This document shows positions 18,457-26,540 of a stretch of DNA of 64,000 bases, one piece after another. The DNA is from Candidatus Thiodictyon syntrophicum (lineage in GTDB: Bacteria > Pseudomonadota > Gammaproteobacteria > Chromatiales > Chromatiaceae). The notes beneath the pieces are model-generated. The model was given only the letters and a program-made list of their open reading frames with translations, was not told where the DNA came from and searched no databases. The stretch lies in assembly GCF_002813775.1 (NCBI RefSeq), contig NZ_CP020371.1:1-64000 (forward strand), read 5' to 3'. Position 1 is the first letter of the stretch, and the number at the start of each line of letters is the position of its first letter. A program made the position numbers and the translations under genes.

Positions 18457-18774
18457 ATGAGACCTAACACCGCTAAGACTCCGCTTCCCAGCGACAATCG
18501 GCGTCGCGCCGTACGCCACGCATTGCGCTATCCGGTCTTGCTGGCTGACTGCGACGCAATGACCCGCAACATCAGTGGTTCGGGCGCGTATTTCGAGACG
18601 GATCGCCGGATGGTGGTGGATCAACCAATCAGCTTTGCCCTTGTGTTACCTGCCGCCCCCCCCGACGCTGCCGCCAAGCCCTATCCCTGGCGCGAGGGGC
18701 GTGTCGTGGATGGGCGAGTCGTGCGGGTAGATACGGGCGAGACGGGGCAGGAGGGTATTTGCGTCGCTTTTTAG
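18457..18774 (+). CDS. PilZ-domain protein
   Basis: A 105-residue single-domain PilZ protein. The c-di-GMP binding signatures are both visible: RRRAVR (RxxxR, about residues 15-20) and NISGSG (D/NxSxxG, about 39-44), followed by the beta-barrel strands (ISFALVLP, VDGRVVRV, GICVAF). It probably reads out cyclic di-GMP. It stands alone; a GGDEF protein is encoded at 42.0 kb in the same window. Confidence 0.85.
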   Translation: MRPNTAKTPLPSDNRRRAVRHALRYPVLLADCDAMTRNISGSGAYFETDRRMVVDQPISFALVLPAAPPDAAAKPYPWREGRVVDGRVVRVDTGETGQEGICVAF

Positions 18775-18920
18775 CACTGTCCATGCCGGGCGTTGCGCGG
18801 GAGGCGCCGGCTCCCCGCGTTACGCAGAGGTTCGTTTGCGCAACCGCCATAGCGTATGGAATGCCCGAATTCTACGGTGCCCCGACGTGGCGGCTGATGG
18901 CACACGTGTTGGGTCAACCC

Positions 18921-19649
18921 CTAAATGGCGGCTCTGTCGCCCAGGCAATCAATTCTGGGGACGCCTACGACCGCATGGATGTCACGGCAGTGGCGGACGA
19001 GAGTTTCATGCTCATCGACGAATCGCTTTAAGGGTGTCGCGATTTCGTAGAAATGGATGTTGGCAATGAATCCATAGATGTTGGCGTCGATGCTGGTGGG
19101 CGTGTCGCCATGTACGTAGCCATGGGTCGGAATAAGATCGCCGAGCACCCCCAGGTCGGCAAGTCCGCGCGCTATCGCGTCATCGGGTTCGTAACGGCCG
19201 ATGCCCTGAAAGTAGTAGCGCTGGCGGTTGAATTCCTTGGCCTTGAGCAGATCTTCGTCGGTCAGGCTCGGGTGTTCGCGTTTCAGTGCCGAGCTGAAGG
19301 CGGGCCAGTATCGCTCGTCCTGCCAGCGTGAATACGACATAACCCAGTAAAGATCATCCAGCATGCGGGTAATCAGCAGGTTCATGTTGCGCTGCGAGCG
19401 GGTGAGCGCGGCATCGATGGTCAGGCCATGCGTGCGGATGAGATGGGCGATGATGGTTTCGCTGTCTCCAACCGCCTCGCCGTCATCGACGATGTAGGGG
19501 AGTTGGCCGCGCGGCGCCGGCGATGAGTCGAAGATGTGTGCCTGCTCGAATGGCAGTCCGGCCAGCCGCAGGAATGCGTAAACCTTCAGCCCATAGGGAT
19601 TGTTATCGGCCACACCGAACAGCGACGGGAAAGAATAAAGCGTCAGCAT
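18921..19649 (-). CDS. Glutathione S-transferase-like protein (metaxin/Tom37 type)
   Basis: A 242-residue two-domain protein. The N-terminal thioredoxin-like half has LKVYAFLRLAGLPFEQ, then GQLPYIVDDGEAVGDSETII (cis-Pro and SNAIL-like ESxxI equivalent). The C-terminal helical half has the N-capping-type pattern THGYVHGDTPTSIDANIYGF. The usual catalytic Ser/Tyr is not obvious, as in metaxin-like GST proteins. Role unknown. Confidence 0.8.
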   Translation of the reverse strand: MLTLYSFPSLFGVADNNPYGLKVYAFLRLAGLPFEQAHIFDSSPAPRGQLPYIVDDGEAVGDSETIIAHLIRTHGLTIDAALTRSQRNMNLLITRMLDDLYWVMSYSRWQDERYWPAFSSALKREHPSLTDEDLLKAKEFNRQRYYFQGIGRYEPDDAIARGLADLGVLGDLIPTHGYVHGDTPTSIDANIYGFIANIHFYEIATPLKRFVDEHETLVRHCRDIHAVVGVPRIDCLGDRAAI

Positions 19650-19763
19650 CGGGCATTCTCCGTTGTAGACTTCACCAGCCCCGCTCGCTGAGCCGTCGCG
19701 TGCGCCGCCTGCGCGGTGCCTCCCCGCCGCGGTACCGACGGGCCGCCAGCCGCGTCTGCTCCA

Positions 19764-20651
19764 TCAAATGATCCCTTCGCGTTTGAGCTGTTGGGTCAGC
19801 ACCTCGATTTTTACGTCAAGTTGCTCCACGTCGCTTTCCAACAACGTCTGCTGCTGTTCCCGGAAGACGTCCTCGACCGTGATCAGCGCGTGGCGGAAAC
19901 GTTCATCGAGCTCCGGCGCGCTGATTCGATTGTGGGTTTTCGCATAGTCCTCGACGACGTTCTGGACCCCGTCGAGATAGATGTTGAGGAATTTGCGCGC
20001 CCGGCGCAGCTCACGCGGGTCTTCCTCCAGTCGGTCGAGGATCGCTCGCGCAAGTGCGATGATGCGCCGCAGCCGCGTGCCCAACTCGGGCTGACGGATG
20101 TCGCGGCTGGCCTGCTCGATGGCGGCGAGCGCGCGCTCGGCTTGTGCCAGCATGGTCAGCGCTTGTTCGCCGATGCCGGTGTGCAAGTCTCTGCCGGTGT
20201 GCAGGTCGAAGCCGTAGGTGAGATAGCAGCCGAGCAGGGCGACGAGTGCGAAGGCGGCGGCAATGGCGGGGGGGTGACCGACCCCGAGCCAGGCGGTCGT
20301 GCCGGTGGCGAGGCCGATGAGCGCGCTGCCCAGCGTCTTGACCGGCCACTGCCCGCCGGCGAGCCCCCCGGCGCGCAACAGTCCGCGCCGCACCAGCAGT
20401 GCGCCGCCCAAGAATAGGGCGTAGGCGATGGCGTTGCCGAGGAACGGCGCCAGTTGTCCCCGCGCCAATGACACCGCGGCGGCAACCGGAAGCGGGAGCG
20501 GTACCAGGAACAGCAGCAGTCCCGCGACGGATGACGGCCGGGTGGCGCCGAAGCGGGGTGCCCATCCGTGGTTGCGCACCCGTTTCCACAGCAGCCTCAA
20601 CAGGGCGGCGGTGATCAGGGCGACAGCAGCGAGCAGCAACAGGCGCGGCAT
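19764..20651 (-). CDS. XpaC-like membrane protein
   Basis: A 295-residue protein with N-terminal hydrophobic segments (about 4-20, 44-62, 72-88, 108-146) and a C-terminal helical domain (ALARAILDRLEEDPRELRRA, then RKFLNIYLDGVQNVVEDYA) characteristic of the XpaC (5-bromo-4-chloroindolyl phosphate hydrolysis) family. XpaC genes usually accompany TelA-type toxic-anion proteins; none is found nearby. A small hydrophobic ORF lies 12 bases upstream on the same strand. Confidence 0.75.
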   Translation of the reverse strand: MPRLLLLAAVALITAALLRLLWKRVRNHGWAPRFGATRPSSVAGLLLFLVPLPLPVAAAVSLARGQLAPFLGNAIAYALFLGGALLVRRGLLRAGGLAGGQWPVKTLGSALIGLATGTTAWLGVGHPPAIAAAFALVALLGCYLTYGFDLHTGRDLHTGIGEQALTMLAQAERALAAIEQASRDIRQPELGTRLRRIIALARAILDRLEEDPRELRRARKFLNIYLDGVQNVVEDYAKTHNRISAPELDERFRHALITVEDVFREQQQTLLESDVEQLDVKIEVLTQQLKREGII

Positions 20652-20663
20652 GGCGTGGCTCTT

Positions 20664-20807
20664 TTAGCCCGGGGCAACGACAGGGGCACGCGCGTTGGCG
20701 GCCGCGGCGGGGGATGCGCAGGAAACCAGCAGCGACTGCCAGGCAGCGACGCCGATGGCGCTGAGAATCAGCAGGATGCCGACAACCCTGCGCAGGCGCT
20801 CGGGCAT
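20664..20807 (-). CDS. Small single-span membrane protein upstream of XpaC
   Basis: A 47-codon frame, MPERLRRVVGILLILSAIGV and onwards, with one hydrophobic helix (about 9-30) preceded by Arg residues and followed by an Ala-rich tail. It ends 12 bases before the xpaC-like ATG, so the two are probably co-transcribed. Not recognised as a family; it could also be a chance frame in GC-rich DNA. Confidence 0.45.
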   Translation of the reverse strand: MPERLRRVVGILLILSAIGVAAWQSLLVSCASPAAAANARAPVVAPG

Positions 20808-20991
20808 GGATACAGCACTCCAGGGCAATGGTCAGGTTCATGGACGATGCTGCTGTCGCGGCGACCGCATCGACGTTCGCAGAGGAATCGGACAATAATA
20901 CACGACAAGCGGATAACGTGGCCGTGCTGCTTGCGGAACTTGTCGGCGTTCGGCGATCGGCCAGTTTCAACCAGGATAAGCCGGGATGCCG

Positions 20992-21115
20992 GGCCTTGAT
21001 CATTGTTCCGGCCGGTGGCCGCCTTCTGGAGTCCAAGGCTTCAGCCTTGGTCTTGTACATCCAAGGCTGAAGCCTTGGACTCCGACCCGGGGTGGTCGGA
21101 ACGATGATCAAGGCC
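20992..21115. mobile_element. Palindromic MITE family A, copy 1
   Basis: A 124-bp element with terminal inverted repeats GGCCTTGATCATTGTTCC.. at 20992 and the complement ending at 21115. Inside is a long hairpin made from AGTCCAAGGCTTCAGCCTTG and its complement. It is flanked by an imperfect 8-bp duplication, GGATGCCG left and GGATGTCG right. It sits in the intergenic space between the XpaC pair and the arsenosugar operon. Confidence 0.85.
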
Positions 21116-21150
21116 GGATGTCGGGCACGGATGGCTCCGCGGGCGCTTGG

Positions 21151-21822
21151 CTAAGCAGGCGGGGGCAGGCCGAGCGCCGCGGGCAGAGAGACCAGATCCT
21201 CGGGACGGTCGATATCACGCAGGCACTCCAGACGGGACCAGCGCCAGCCGAGTGCGTCGAGCCGCTGTCCCGTGAGCTCGGCGACCCGGTCGCTGCCCCA
21301 GGGCATCCGCTCGAAGAGCGAGTCATCGACGCGGCGCAAACCCAGCAGGACATAGCCGCCGTCCAGTGCCGGGCCCAGGACGGCGTCTTGCTGCCCCAGT
21401 GCGGTGAGCGCCGCGCCGAGATAGTCCGGCGAGAGCTCGGGGCAGTCGCTGCCGACCAGGATGACGGCCGCGGCGCGCGTCAGGGCCGCGCGGGCGGCGT
21501 GCGCCAGGCGCATGCCCAGGTCCTGGCCCTCCTGGACATGGAGGTCGAGCGGCCAGCGCGCTGCCAGCCCAACGAAACAGGGGTGATCTGCATCGGGAGT
21601 GACCCACAGCTCGACCCTTGCCAGCCCCGCGGCGCAGAGCCGTCCGACGGTGTCCTCCAGCAGCCGCCGATGCAGGCGGGCCGCACCCTGCGCACCCAGC
21701 GCGGGGATGAGGCGGGTCTTGGCCGCGCCGGCCACGGGTGCGCGCCCGAAGACGAGGATGCGGGCGTCCAGTGCGCAACCGTGCGCCGGGGTCTGGCGCT
21801 GACCTTGCCGCTGGGCTGGCAT
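21151..21822 (-). CDS. TIGR04282-type glycosyltransferase (arsenosugar cluster)
   Basis: A 223-residue GT-A-fold enzyme of the family related to CofC/MobA-like transferases: LVFGRAPVAGAAKTRLIPAL at the N-terminus, VILVGSDCPELS and DAVLGPALDGGYVLLGLR in the centre. In arsenosugar clusters it acts with ArsM/ArsS on ribosylated arsenic. It directly follows the ArsS gene with three bases between them. No arsM is present in the window. Confidence 0.85.
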   Translation of the reverse strand: MPAQRQGQRQTPAHGCALDARILVFGRAPVAGAAKTRLIPALGAQGAARLHRRLLEDTVGRLCAAGLARVELWVTPDADHPCFVGLAARWPLDLHVQEGQDLGMRLAHAARAALTRAAAVILVGSDCPELSPDYLGAALTALGQQDAVLGPALDGGYVLLGLRRVDDSLFERMPWGSDRVAELTGQRLDALGWRWSRLECLRDIDRPEDLVSLPAALGLPPPA

Positions 21823-21825
21823 GAC

Positions 21826-22791
21826 TCAGCCGGCCAGCGCGCCCGAGCAACTCGATCCCTGTCCGGCGGTGCAGCCATAGCAGTGGTCCGCCACCTGGAT
21901 CGGCAGCCCCGGCAGGCGCGCCACATCAAGGTCGCGCAGGTGCAGGCGTGAGCGGGTGCCGACGTGGAGCGGGAGGTCGAGCATCTGATTGAAGTCGCAG
22001 TCGTAGACGAAACCCCGCCAGTCGATGCTGATCAGGTCGCGGCACATGACCGAGCCCAGGTTATCGGCGCGATGGGCTGATTTCAGCAGTTGCAGATAGG
22101 CGTCGAACCGGCCCGTGGAGATCAGGGTGCTGCCGAAGCGCTGGATCGGCATATTGGCCAGGGTATAGAGGCGGTCGAACCGGATGCCGTATTCCTCGGC
22201 CAGCCGCGCCCGATAGGCCGTCTCCAGGCCCGTCTGTGCGGGCGGCAGCACCGGGCCCTGGGGGTTGTAGACCAGGCTCAGCACCAGCAAGGAATCGCTG
22301 CTGCCGTAACCCAGGGCGTTGAGCCGTCGCAGGCCGGCGATGCTGGCGTCGAACACCCCCTTGCCGCGCTGCGCCTCGACCTCGTCGCGCAGGTAGCCGG
22401 GCAGCGAGGCGATGATCTCGACGCCCGCGGCGGCCAGGAATTCCGCCAGGTCCTCCTGGCCGGGTTCAGCGAGGATGGTGAGATTGCAGCGGTCGATGAC
22501 GCGCACCCCCAGGGCGCGTGCCCTGGTCACGAGGTCGCGAAAGTCCGGGTGCAGCTCGGGCGCGCCGCCGGTGAGATCCAGGGTCTCGATGCCGCCGCGT
22601 GCCAGTACCGCCAGGATGGTGTCGATGGTGTCCCGGTCCATGCGCTCGGTGCGGTTCGGCCCCGCCGCGACATGGCAATGCAGACAGGACAGATTGCAGC
22701 GGTAGCCCAGATTGGCCTGCAGGGTCTTGAGGTCGCCGCGACGGAGCGCGGGAAAGTCGCTGTCGCGCAAGCGCGGGAGTGTGGCATGCAT
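21826..22791 (-). CDS. arsS: ArsS-like radical SAM protein
   Basis: A 321-residue radical SAM enzyme. The cluster motif CNLSCLHCH (about residues 32-40) is CxxxCxxC; LDLTGGAPELHPDFR is the SAM-binding GGE-type motif. The C-terminal DUF3641 has YNPQGPVLPP, Cys-rich VMCRDLISIDWRGFVYDCDF and the ending CYGCTAGQGSSCSG. ArsS transfers the 5'-deoxyadenosyl group to dimethylarsenite in arsenosugar formation. It lies in a tight minus-strand operon with two glycosyltransferases. Confidence 0.9.
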   Translation of the reverse strand: MHATLPRLRDSDFPALRRGDLKTLQANLGYRCNLSCLHCHVAAGPNRTERMDRDTIDTILAVLARGGIETLDLTGGAPELHPDFRDLVTRARALGVRVIDRCNLTILAEPGQEDLAEFLAAAGVEIIASLPGYLRDEVEAQRGKGVFDASIAGLRRLNALGYGSSDSLLVLSLVYNPQGPVLPPAQTGLETAYRARLAEEYGIRFDRLYTLANMPIQRFGSTLISTGRFDAYLQLLKSAHRADNLGSVMCRDLISIDWRGFVYDCDFNQMLDLPLHVGTRSRLHLRDLDVARLPGLPIQVADHCYGCTAGQGSSCSGALAG

Positions 22792-22832
22792 GATCGATTG
22801 GCCTGGCTCAACTGGTATGGAGGTTTCACTGG

Positions 22833-23738
22833 TTATGCGCGGGCCGACTGCGCGCGACCGATAGTGCGCACGAGTCCCATCAGCTCATCCAGGTCGCGGC
22901 AGGCCTGCAGGCGCTGGGCGTCGATGCACAGGGCCGGTGCGGCCCTGGTCCCAGGCGGCGGTCCCGGCGGCAACTCCGCCAAAAAGGGGATGGCAAGCAG
23001 CCGCAGCGGACGCTGCCAGGCGTCGCCCGCGAAGCGGCCGATGCCGAAACGGATCGCCTGGGTGTCCTCGCGCAACCGCAGCGATCCGAATAGCCGGTCC
23101 CAGAAGGAGAAGATGGTGCCGTAATTGGAATCCGTCTCGATCCGGATCGCCGAGTGGTGCACGCGGTGCATGGAGGGCGGGACGATGAGCCGCCGCAGCC
23201 CCCGCTCGATGTGCACCGGCACGGCCAGATTGCTGTGATGCAAGAGGATCACGGCGACCATGACGGCCTTGTAGAATACGAAGGTCTCAAGGCTCATGCC
23301 GAGGGCGACGATCACGGGCAGGTTCGCCAGGCCCGACAGCAGGATCTCGCCGGGATGAAAGCGCAGCGCTGTGGTGCAGTCCATGGCGGGGTCCGTGTGA
23401 TGAACACGGTGGAAGCGCCACAGGAAGGGTATCCGGTGATTGGCGCGGTGCCAGGTATACATCCAGAGATCAAAGAGCAGCAAGCTGATCAGGGCGCCGC
23501 CGAGCCCGCCGGGGTCGAGGCGCGCGCACAGCCCCCAACCCTGCTCGCTGCCGAGACGCAAGGCCCAAAGCAGGAGCGGTGCCAGCGCCGCACCGACCAC
23601 GCCGCTGGCGATGGCCAGAGCAAGATTGCGGGCGCCATGGACATAGCGCCGGTCGCGGGCCTGGTAATAGGGCTGGACACCCTCGGCCACAAAGAGCCCC
23701 GCCAAGACGGCGAGGCCGACCCACAGGTCGAGCGTCAT
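22833..23738 (-). CDS. Sterol desaturase/fatty acid hydroxylase superfamily protein
   Basis: A 301-residue membrane di-iron enzyme. The three His boxes are visible: HRANH, HRVHH and HRVHHS in PPSMHRVHHSAIR, between hydrophobic segments. The superfamily hydroxylates or desaturates lipids. Its start overlaps the upstream glycosyltransferase stop (ATGA) and arsS follows after about 40 bases. Its placement inside an arsenosugar operon suggests that it works on an arsenolipid or alkyl chain, which is inference. Confidence 0.88.
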   Translation of the reverse strand: MTLDLWVGLAVLAGLFVAEGVQPYYQARDRRYVHGARNLALAIASGVVGAALAPLLLWALRLGSEQGWGLCARLDPGGLGGALISLLLFDLWMYTWHRANHRIPFLWRFHRVHHTDPAMDCTTALRFHPGEILLSGLANLPVIVALGMSLETFVFYKAVMVAVILLHHSNLAVPVHIERGLRRLIVPPSMHRVHHSAIRIETDSNYGTIFSFWDRLFGSLRLREDTQAIRFGIGRFAGDAWQRPLRLLAIPFLAELPPGPPPGTRAAPALCIDAQRLQACRDLDELMGLVRTIGRAQSARA

Positions 23739-24451
23739 GCCGCATCACCCCGCGGGAGCGCGCCGCGTTGCCGTTCATAGATGGCCGCGAGGCGCGCGGG
23801 CGGGGCGCCAAGCAGGAAGCGCGCGAGCAAGAGGCCGTTGGCCAACTGCTGTCGCGCCGGCCCGTTGGCCAGAAAGCGGCTGGCCGAGGTGGTCACCGCG
23901 CTCGGCAGCTTGGCGATGCGGCTGCACTGGTGGCTGCACTGGCGCACGCGGCGGGCCAGTTCCACGTCCTCGAACAGCGGCCAGTCGGGGAAGCCGCCGA
24001 CGGCATCGAAGAGGTCGCGCCGGATGGTCATGGCCTGATCGCCGAAGGTCGTCAGCCGCGACTCGAAACGCGAGCCCCAGGCATAGGCATTGAGCAGCCA
24101 GTGGCGCCGGTCGAAGGCGAGCCGGAAGCAGGCCATCCCGATGCCGGGGTCGCGAAAGGCGGCCGCGAGGACCATCGCGGCATCGCGGGGCAGGTCCGTG
24201 TCGTCGTGCAGGAACATCAGCAGCTCGCCCGCGGCGGCGCGGGCCCCGCCGTTGCACTGGGTCCCACGACCGCGCGGTGCCCTGACCAGTTGCCAGCCCT
24301 CAGGCAGCGGCGGCGCCGCGCGCGCAACCAGGTCGTCGGGCTCGCAGACAATGATCTGCGCACCGGGAAGACACGCGGCGGTCCGAGCGCAGCGCTCGCG
24401 CAGCGCCATGCCCAGGCCCCGGGTCGGGACGACGACGGAGACTGGCCGCAT
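23735..24451 (-). CDS. TIGR04283-type glycosyltransferase 2 (arsenosugar cluster)
   Basis: A 238-residue GT2-fold enzyme: VSVVVPTRGLG start, APRGRGTQCNGGARAAAGEL, DDTD metal motif (LMFLHDDTDLP), GDQAMTIRRDLFDAVGGFPD and EDVELARRVR. First gene of the minus-strand operon at 24451-21151. The TIGR04282/TIGR04283 pair with ArsS is characteristic of arsenosugar loci. Confidence 0.88.
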   Translation of the reverse strand: MRPVSVVVPTRGLGMALRERCARTAACLPGAQIIVCEPDDLVARAAPPLPEGWQLVRAPRGRGTQCNGGARAAAGELLMFLHDDTDLPRDAAMVLAAAFRDPGIGMACFRLAFDRRHWLLNAYAWGSRFESRLTTFGDQAMTIRRDLFDAVGGFPDWPLFEDVELARRVRQCSHQCSRIAKLPSAVTTSASRFLANGPARQQLANGLLLARFLLGAPPARLAAIYERQRGALPRGDAA

Positions 24452-24766
24452 CGGTGAACTATCTCTAAAGTGAAGGTCCTAAGCTGCCTAGGTGGGTGCG
24501 CCGGGAGTTGCTGAAAACCCCCAGTATCCCAGTCCTTCGGCTCGGCGCTGCGCCTCCGGCGCTGCTCGCGTCCTGACCGGGCCTGGTCAAGTGCCCAGGT
24601 GCGAAGGCGCTTGAAGACACCGCGCGCCATTGCGAATGGGGGTACGACATCATGTGCGACGGGCGGATACGGGGTCTGGCCATCGTCGGAACGATGATGC
24701 TGCGCTGACCCTGTGTGGAAGCAACGGCGCTCGCTGGGAAATGGCCTGGGTGCGAGGCCCCGCCCC
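24452..24766. other. Intergenic region with gene debris
   Basis: About 315 bp upstream of the arsenosugar operon. It carries the motif TCGGAACGATGAT at 24686, resembling the end of MITE family A, but without a partner end. A minus-strand open stretch (FKRLRTWALDQARSGREQ) looks like a relic that I cannot name. Confidence 0.35.
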
Positions 24767-25705
24767 TCAGGTCCAGGTGAGATGGCCGAGGGTGCGCAGC
24801 GCGATCCCAATGCAGGCGCCCAGGGCCGCCGGCTTCCAGACCGCGGCGACCCGGCGACCGGCCGCGATCAGCACGGCGACGCCGACCAGGTCCAAGGGCG
24901 AAATCAGAAAGTCGGCGCTGGCGTTCAGGAGTTCGACGCTGAGCTGGCCGGCGCGGCGCAGGTCGTCCACGACCCCCATCATCGCCGTGCCGCCGGCCAG
25001 GTATTTGGTCAGGCTGGGCAGGACCAGTACCGGGTCGATCCCGGCCGGCCCCAGGAGCGGTGCCAAGGCCGCGGTGATCAGGTCGATGACGCCGAAGCGC
25101 TTCAGGGCAGTGACCGCGACCAGCGACAGCACCAGCATGGGGATGGCACCGATGGCGATCTTGAACGCCTCGGCGCCGGCGCGGTTGATGACGTCGAGCA
25201 CTCCCTTGGCGTTGTCGGCGACGGGGTGATGCAGGGTTTCGTCCAGCGTCGCCTCGGCGCACGACAGCCGCCGGCCGAAGAGATAATAGGTCGCCGCCGC
25301 CGCGGTCAGGCCGCCCAGCAGCGAAAAGACCAAGGTGGGGCCGAACGCGAGGCCCATCGTCAGCATCGGGAACACGACATTGGCCTGCGCCATGGCGAAG
25401 ACCATGGCCAGGGTGGCGGCCAGGTGGCGGTCCGAGGTGCCGCGCTGCTCCATCATGGTCAGGGTCGCCAGCGGGGCGGCGAAGCTGACAAAATTGATCT
25501 GCAGGGCGGCAAAGACGCCGAGCCCGGTGAGTCCGAAGGGGCGCAGCGCCGGCGTCAGCCGGGCGACGAGCCAGTCCAGCGCCCCGCGCGCCTCCAGGAG
25601 GCGCATCAAGGACAGCATGACCACCATCACCGGCAGCAGGACGAACAGGGAAAGATCGACCGCGGTCCGGCCGGCCTTGAGAATGATGTCGATCAGGATG
25701 TCCAT
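24767..25705 (-). CDS. Nucleoside-recognition (Gate) domain membrane protein
   Basis: A 312-residue protein with eight or so hydrophobic helices and two copies of the nucleoside recognition/Gate pattern (LINFVSFAAPLATLTMM-like and LPSLTKYLAGGTAMMGVVDD). Relatives include spore maturation proteins and YjiH-type transporters, with unclear substrates. No conserved partner is adjacent. Confidence 0.8.
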   Translation of the reverse strand: MDILIDIILKAGRTAVDLSLFVLLPVMVVMLSLMRLLEARGALDWLVARLTPALRPFGLTGLGVFAALQINFVSFAAPLATLTMMEQRGTSDRHLAATLAMVFAMAQANVVFPMLTMGLAFGPTLVFSLLGGLTAAAATYYLFGRRLSCAEATLDETLHHPVADNAKGVLDVINRAGAEAFKIAIGAIPMLVLSLVAVTALKRFGVIDLITAALAPLLGPAGIDPVLVLPSLTKYLAGGTAMMGVVDDLRRAGQLSVELLNASADFLISPLDLVGVAVLIAAGRRVAAVWKPAALGACIGIALRTLGHLTWT

Positions 25706-25919
25706 TGAAATCTCGGTAGGCTGTACATCATCTCCGGGGCTCCTGACTCATGGATGCCGCAGCGCGCAGCGCCGCCTTCGGGTCGCGCCGTCTCGCTGCG
25801 GCGGCCCGTCACCCTCAGCCGACGGTAGGGTAAACGTTTTGGTCGCAGAACAGCAATTTCGGCAGGGGCTTGAACTGTTGCGATTAAAATTGTACATTTT
25901 TGCCAAACATGAGCAAAAA
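25706..25919. promoter_or_regulatory. IS607 left end with inverted repeat
   Basis: Just before the tnpA start the arms GTACATTTTTGC and GCAAAAAGTGTAC (about 25892-25924) form an inverted repeat overlapping the GTG start. It could be the promoter/operator or the recombination end of the element. The exact left boundary of the IS cannot be defined because IS607 elements lack terminal repeats and target duplications. Confidence 0.5.
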
Positions 25920-26540
25920 GTGTACAAAGTAAGGATAGGCGAGGCGGCGAAAGCTCTTGGGGTTTCGCCCGCGACCGTGCGCCGCTGGGAGACCAGTGGC
26001 AAGATCACGGCCGAGCGCACCCCCGGCGGACAGCGCCGCTACGACCTGTCGGCGCTGCTGCCCGACAAGTTCAGCCTCGATTCGCCAACGCGACGCACCG
26101 TCGCCTATGCCCGTGTTTCGTCGCATGATCAATCCGCAGACCTTGAACGCCAAAAGCAAGTTCTTGAACTGTACTGTGCGAAACAAGGATGGACGTTCGG
26201 TGTCGTTGCCGACCTGGGTTCCGGCATGAACTATCACAAGAAGGGCCTGAAGCAGTTGCTGCGTGACATGATTGCGGGCGACATCGGACGCCTCGTGATT
26301 ACTCATAAGGATCGCCTGCTACGCTTCGGCGCTGAATTGGTCTTTGCCATCTGTGAGGCTAAACAAGTAGAGGTTGTCATTCTCAACCAAGGCCAGGACA
26401 CCACATTTGAGGAGGATCTAGCGACCGACGTGCTTGAAATCATCACTGTCTTTTCCGCCCGCTTATATGGCAGTCGTTCGCACAAGAATAAAAAGCTGTT
26501 CGATGACATCAAACAGGCCGTATCGGATTCGCAACCATGA
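25920..26540 (+). CDS. tnpA: IS607-family serine recombinase TnpA
   Basis: A 206-residue recombinase. The N-terminal MerR-like HTH spans about residues 5-45 (GEAAKALGVSPATVRRWE), then the resolvase domain with AYARVSSHDQSADLERQ (catalytic Ser about 67), GSGMNYHKKGLKQLL and HKDRLLRFG. A GTG start at 25920 is used, because family members begin at this helix; the nearby ATG is in another frame. All key residues present. Confidence 0.92.
   Translation: MYKVRIGEAAKALGVSPATVRRWETSGKITAERTPGGQRRYDLSALLPDKFSLDSPTRRTVAYARVSSHDQSADLERQKQVLELYCAKQGWTFGVVADLGSGMNYHKKGLKQLLRDMIAGDIGRLVITHKDRLLRFGAELVFAICEAKQVEVVILNQGQDTTFEEDLATDVLEIITVFSARLYGSRSHKNKKLFDDIKQAVSDSQP

Noticed and set aside
24680-24700. TCGGAACGATGAT resembling a MITE family A right end
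   Set aside because: No left end within 200 bp and the outermost bases differ.
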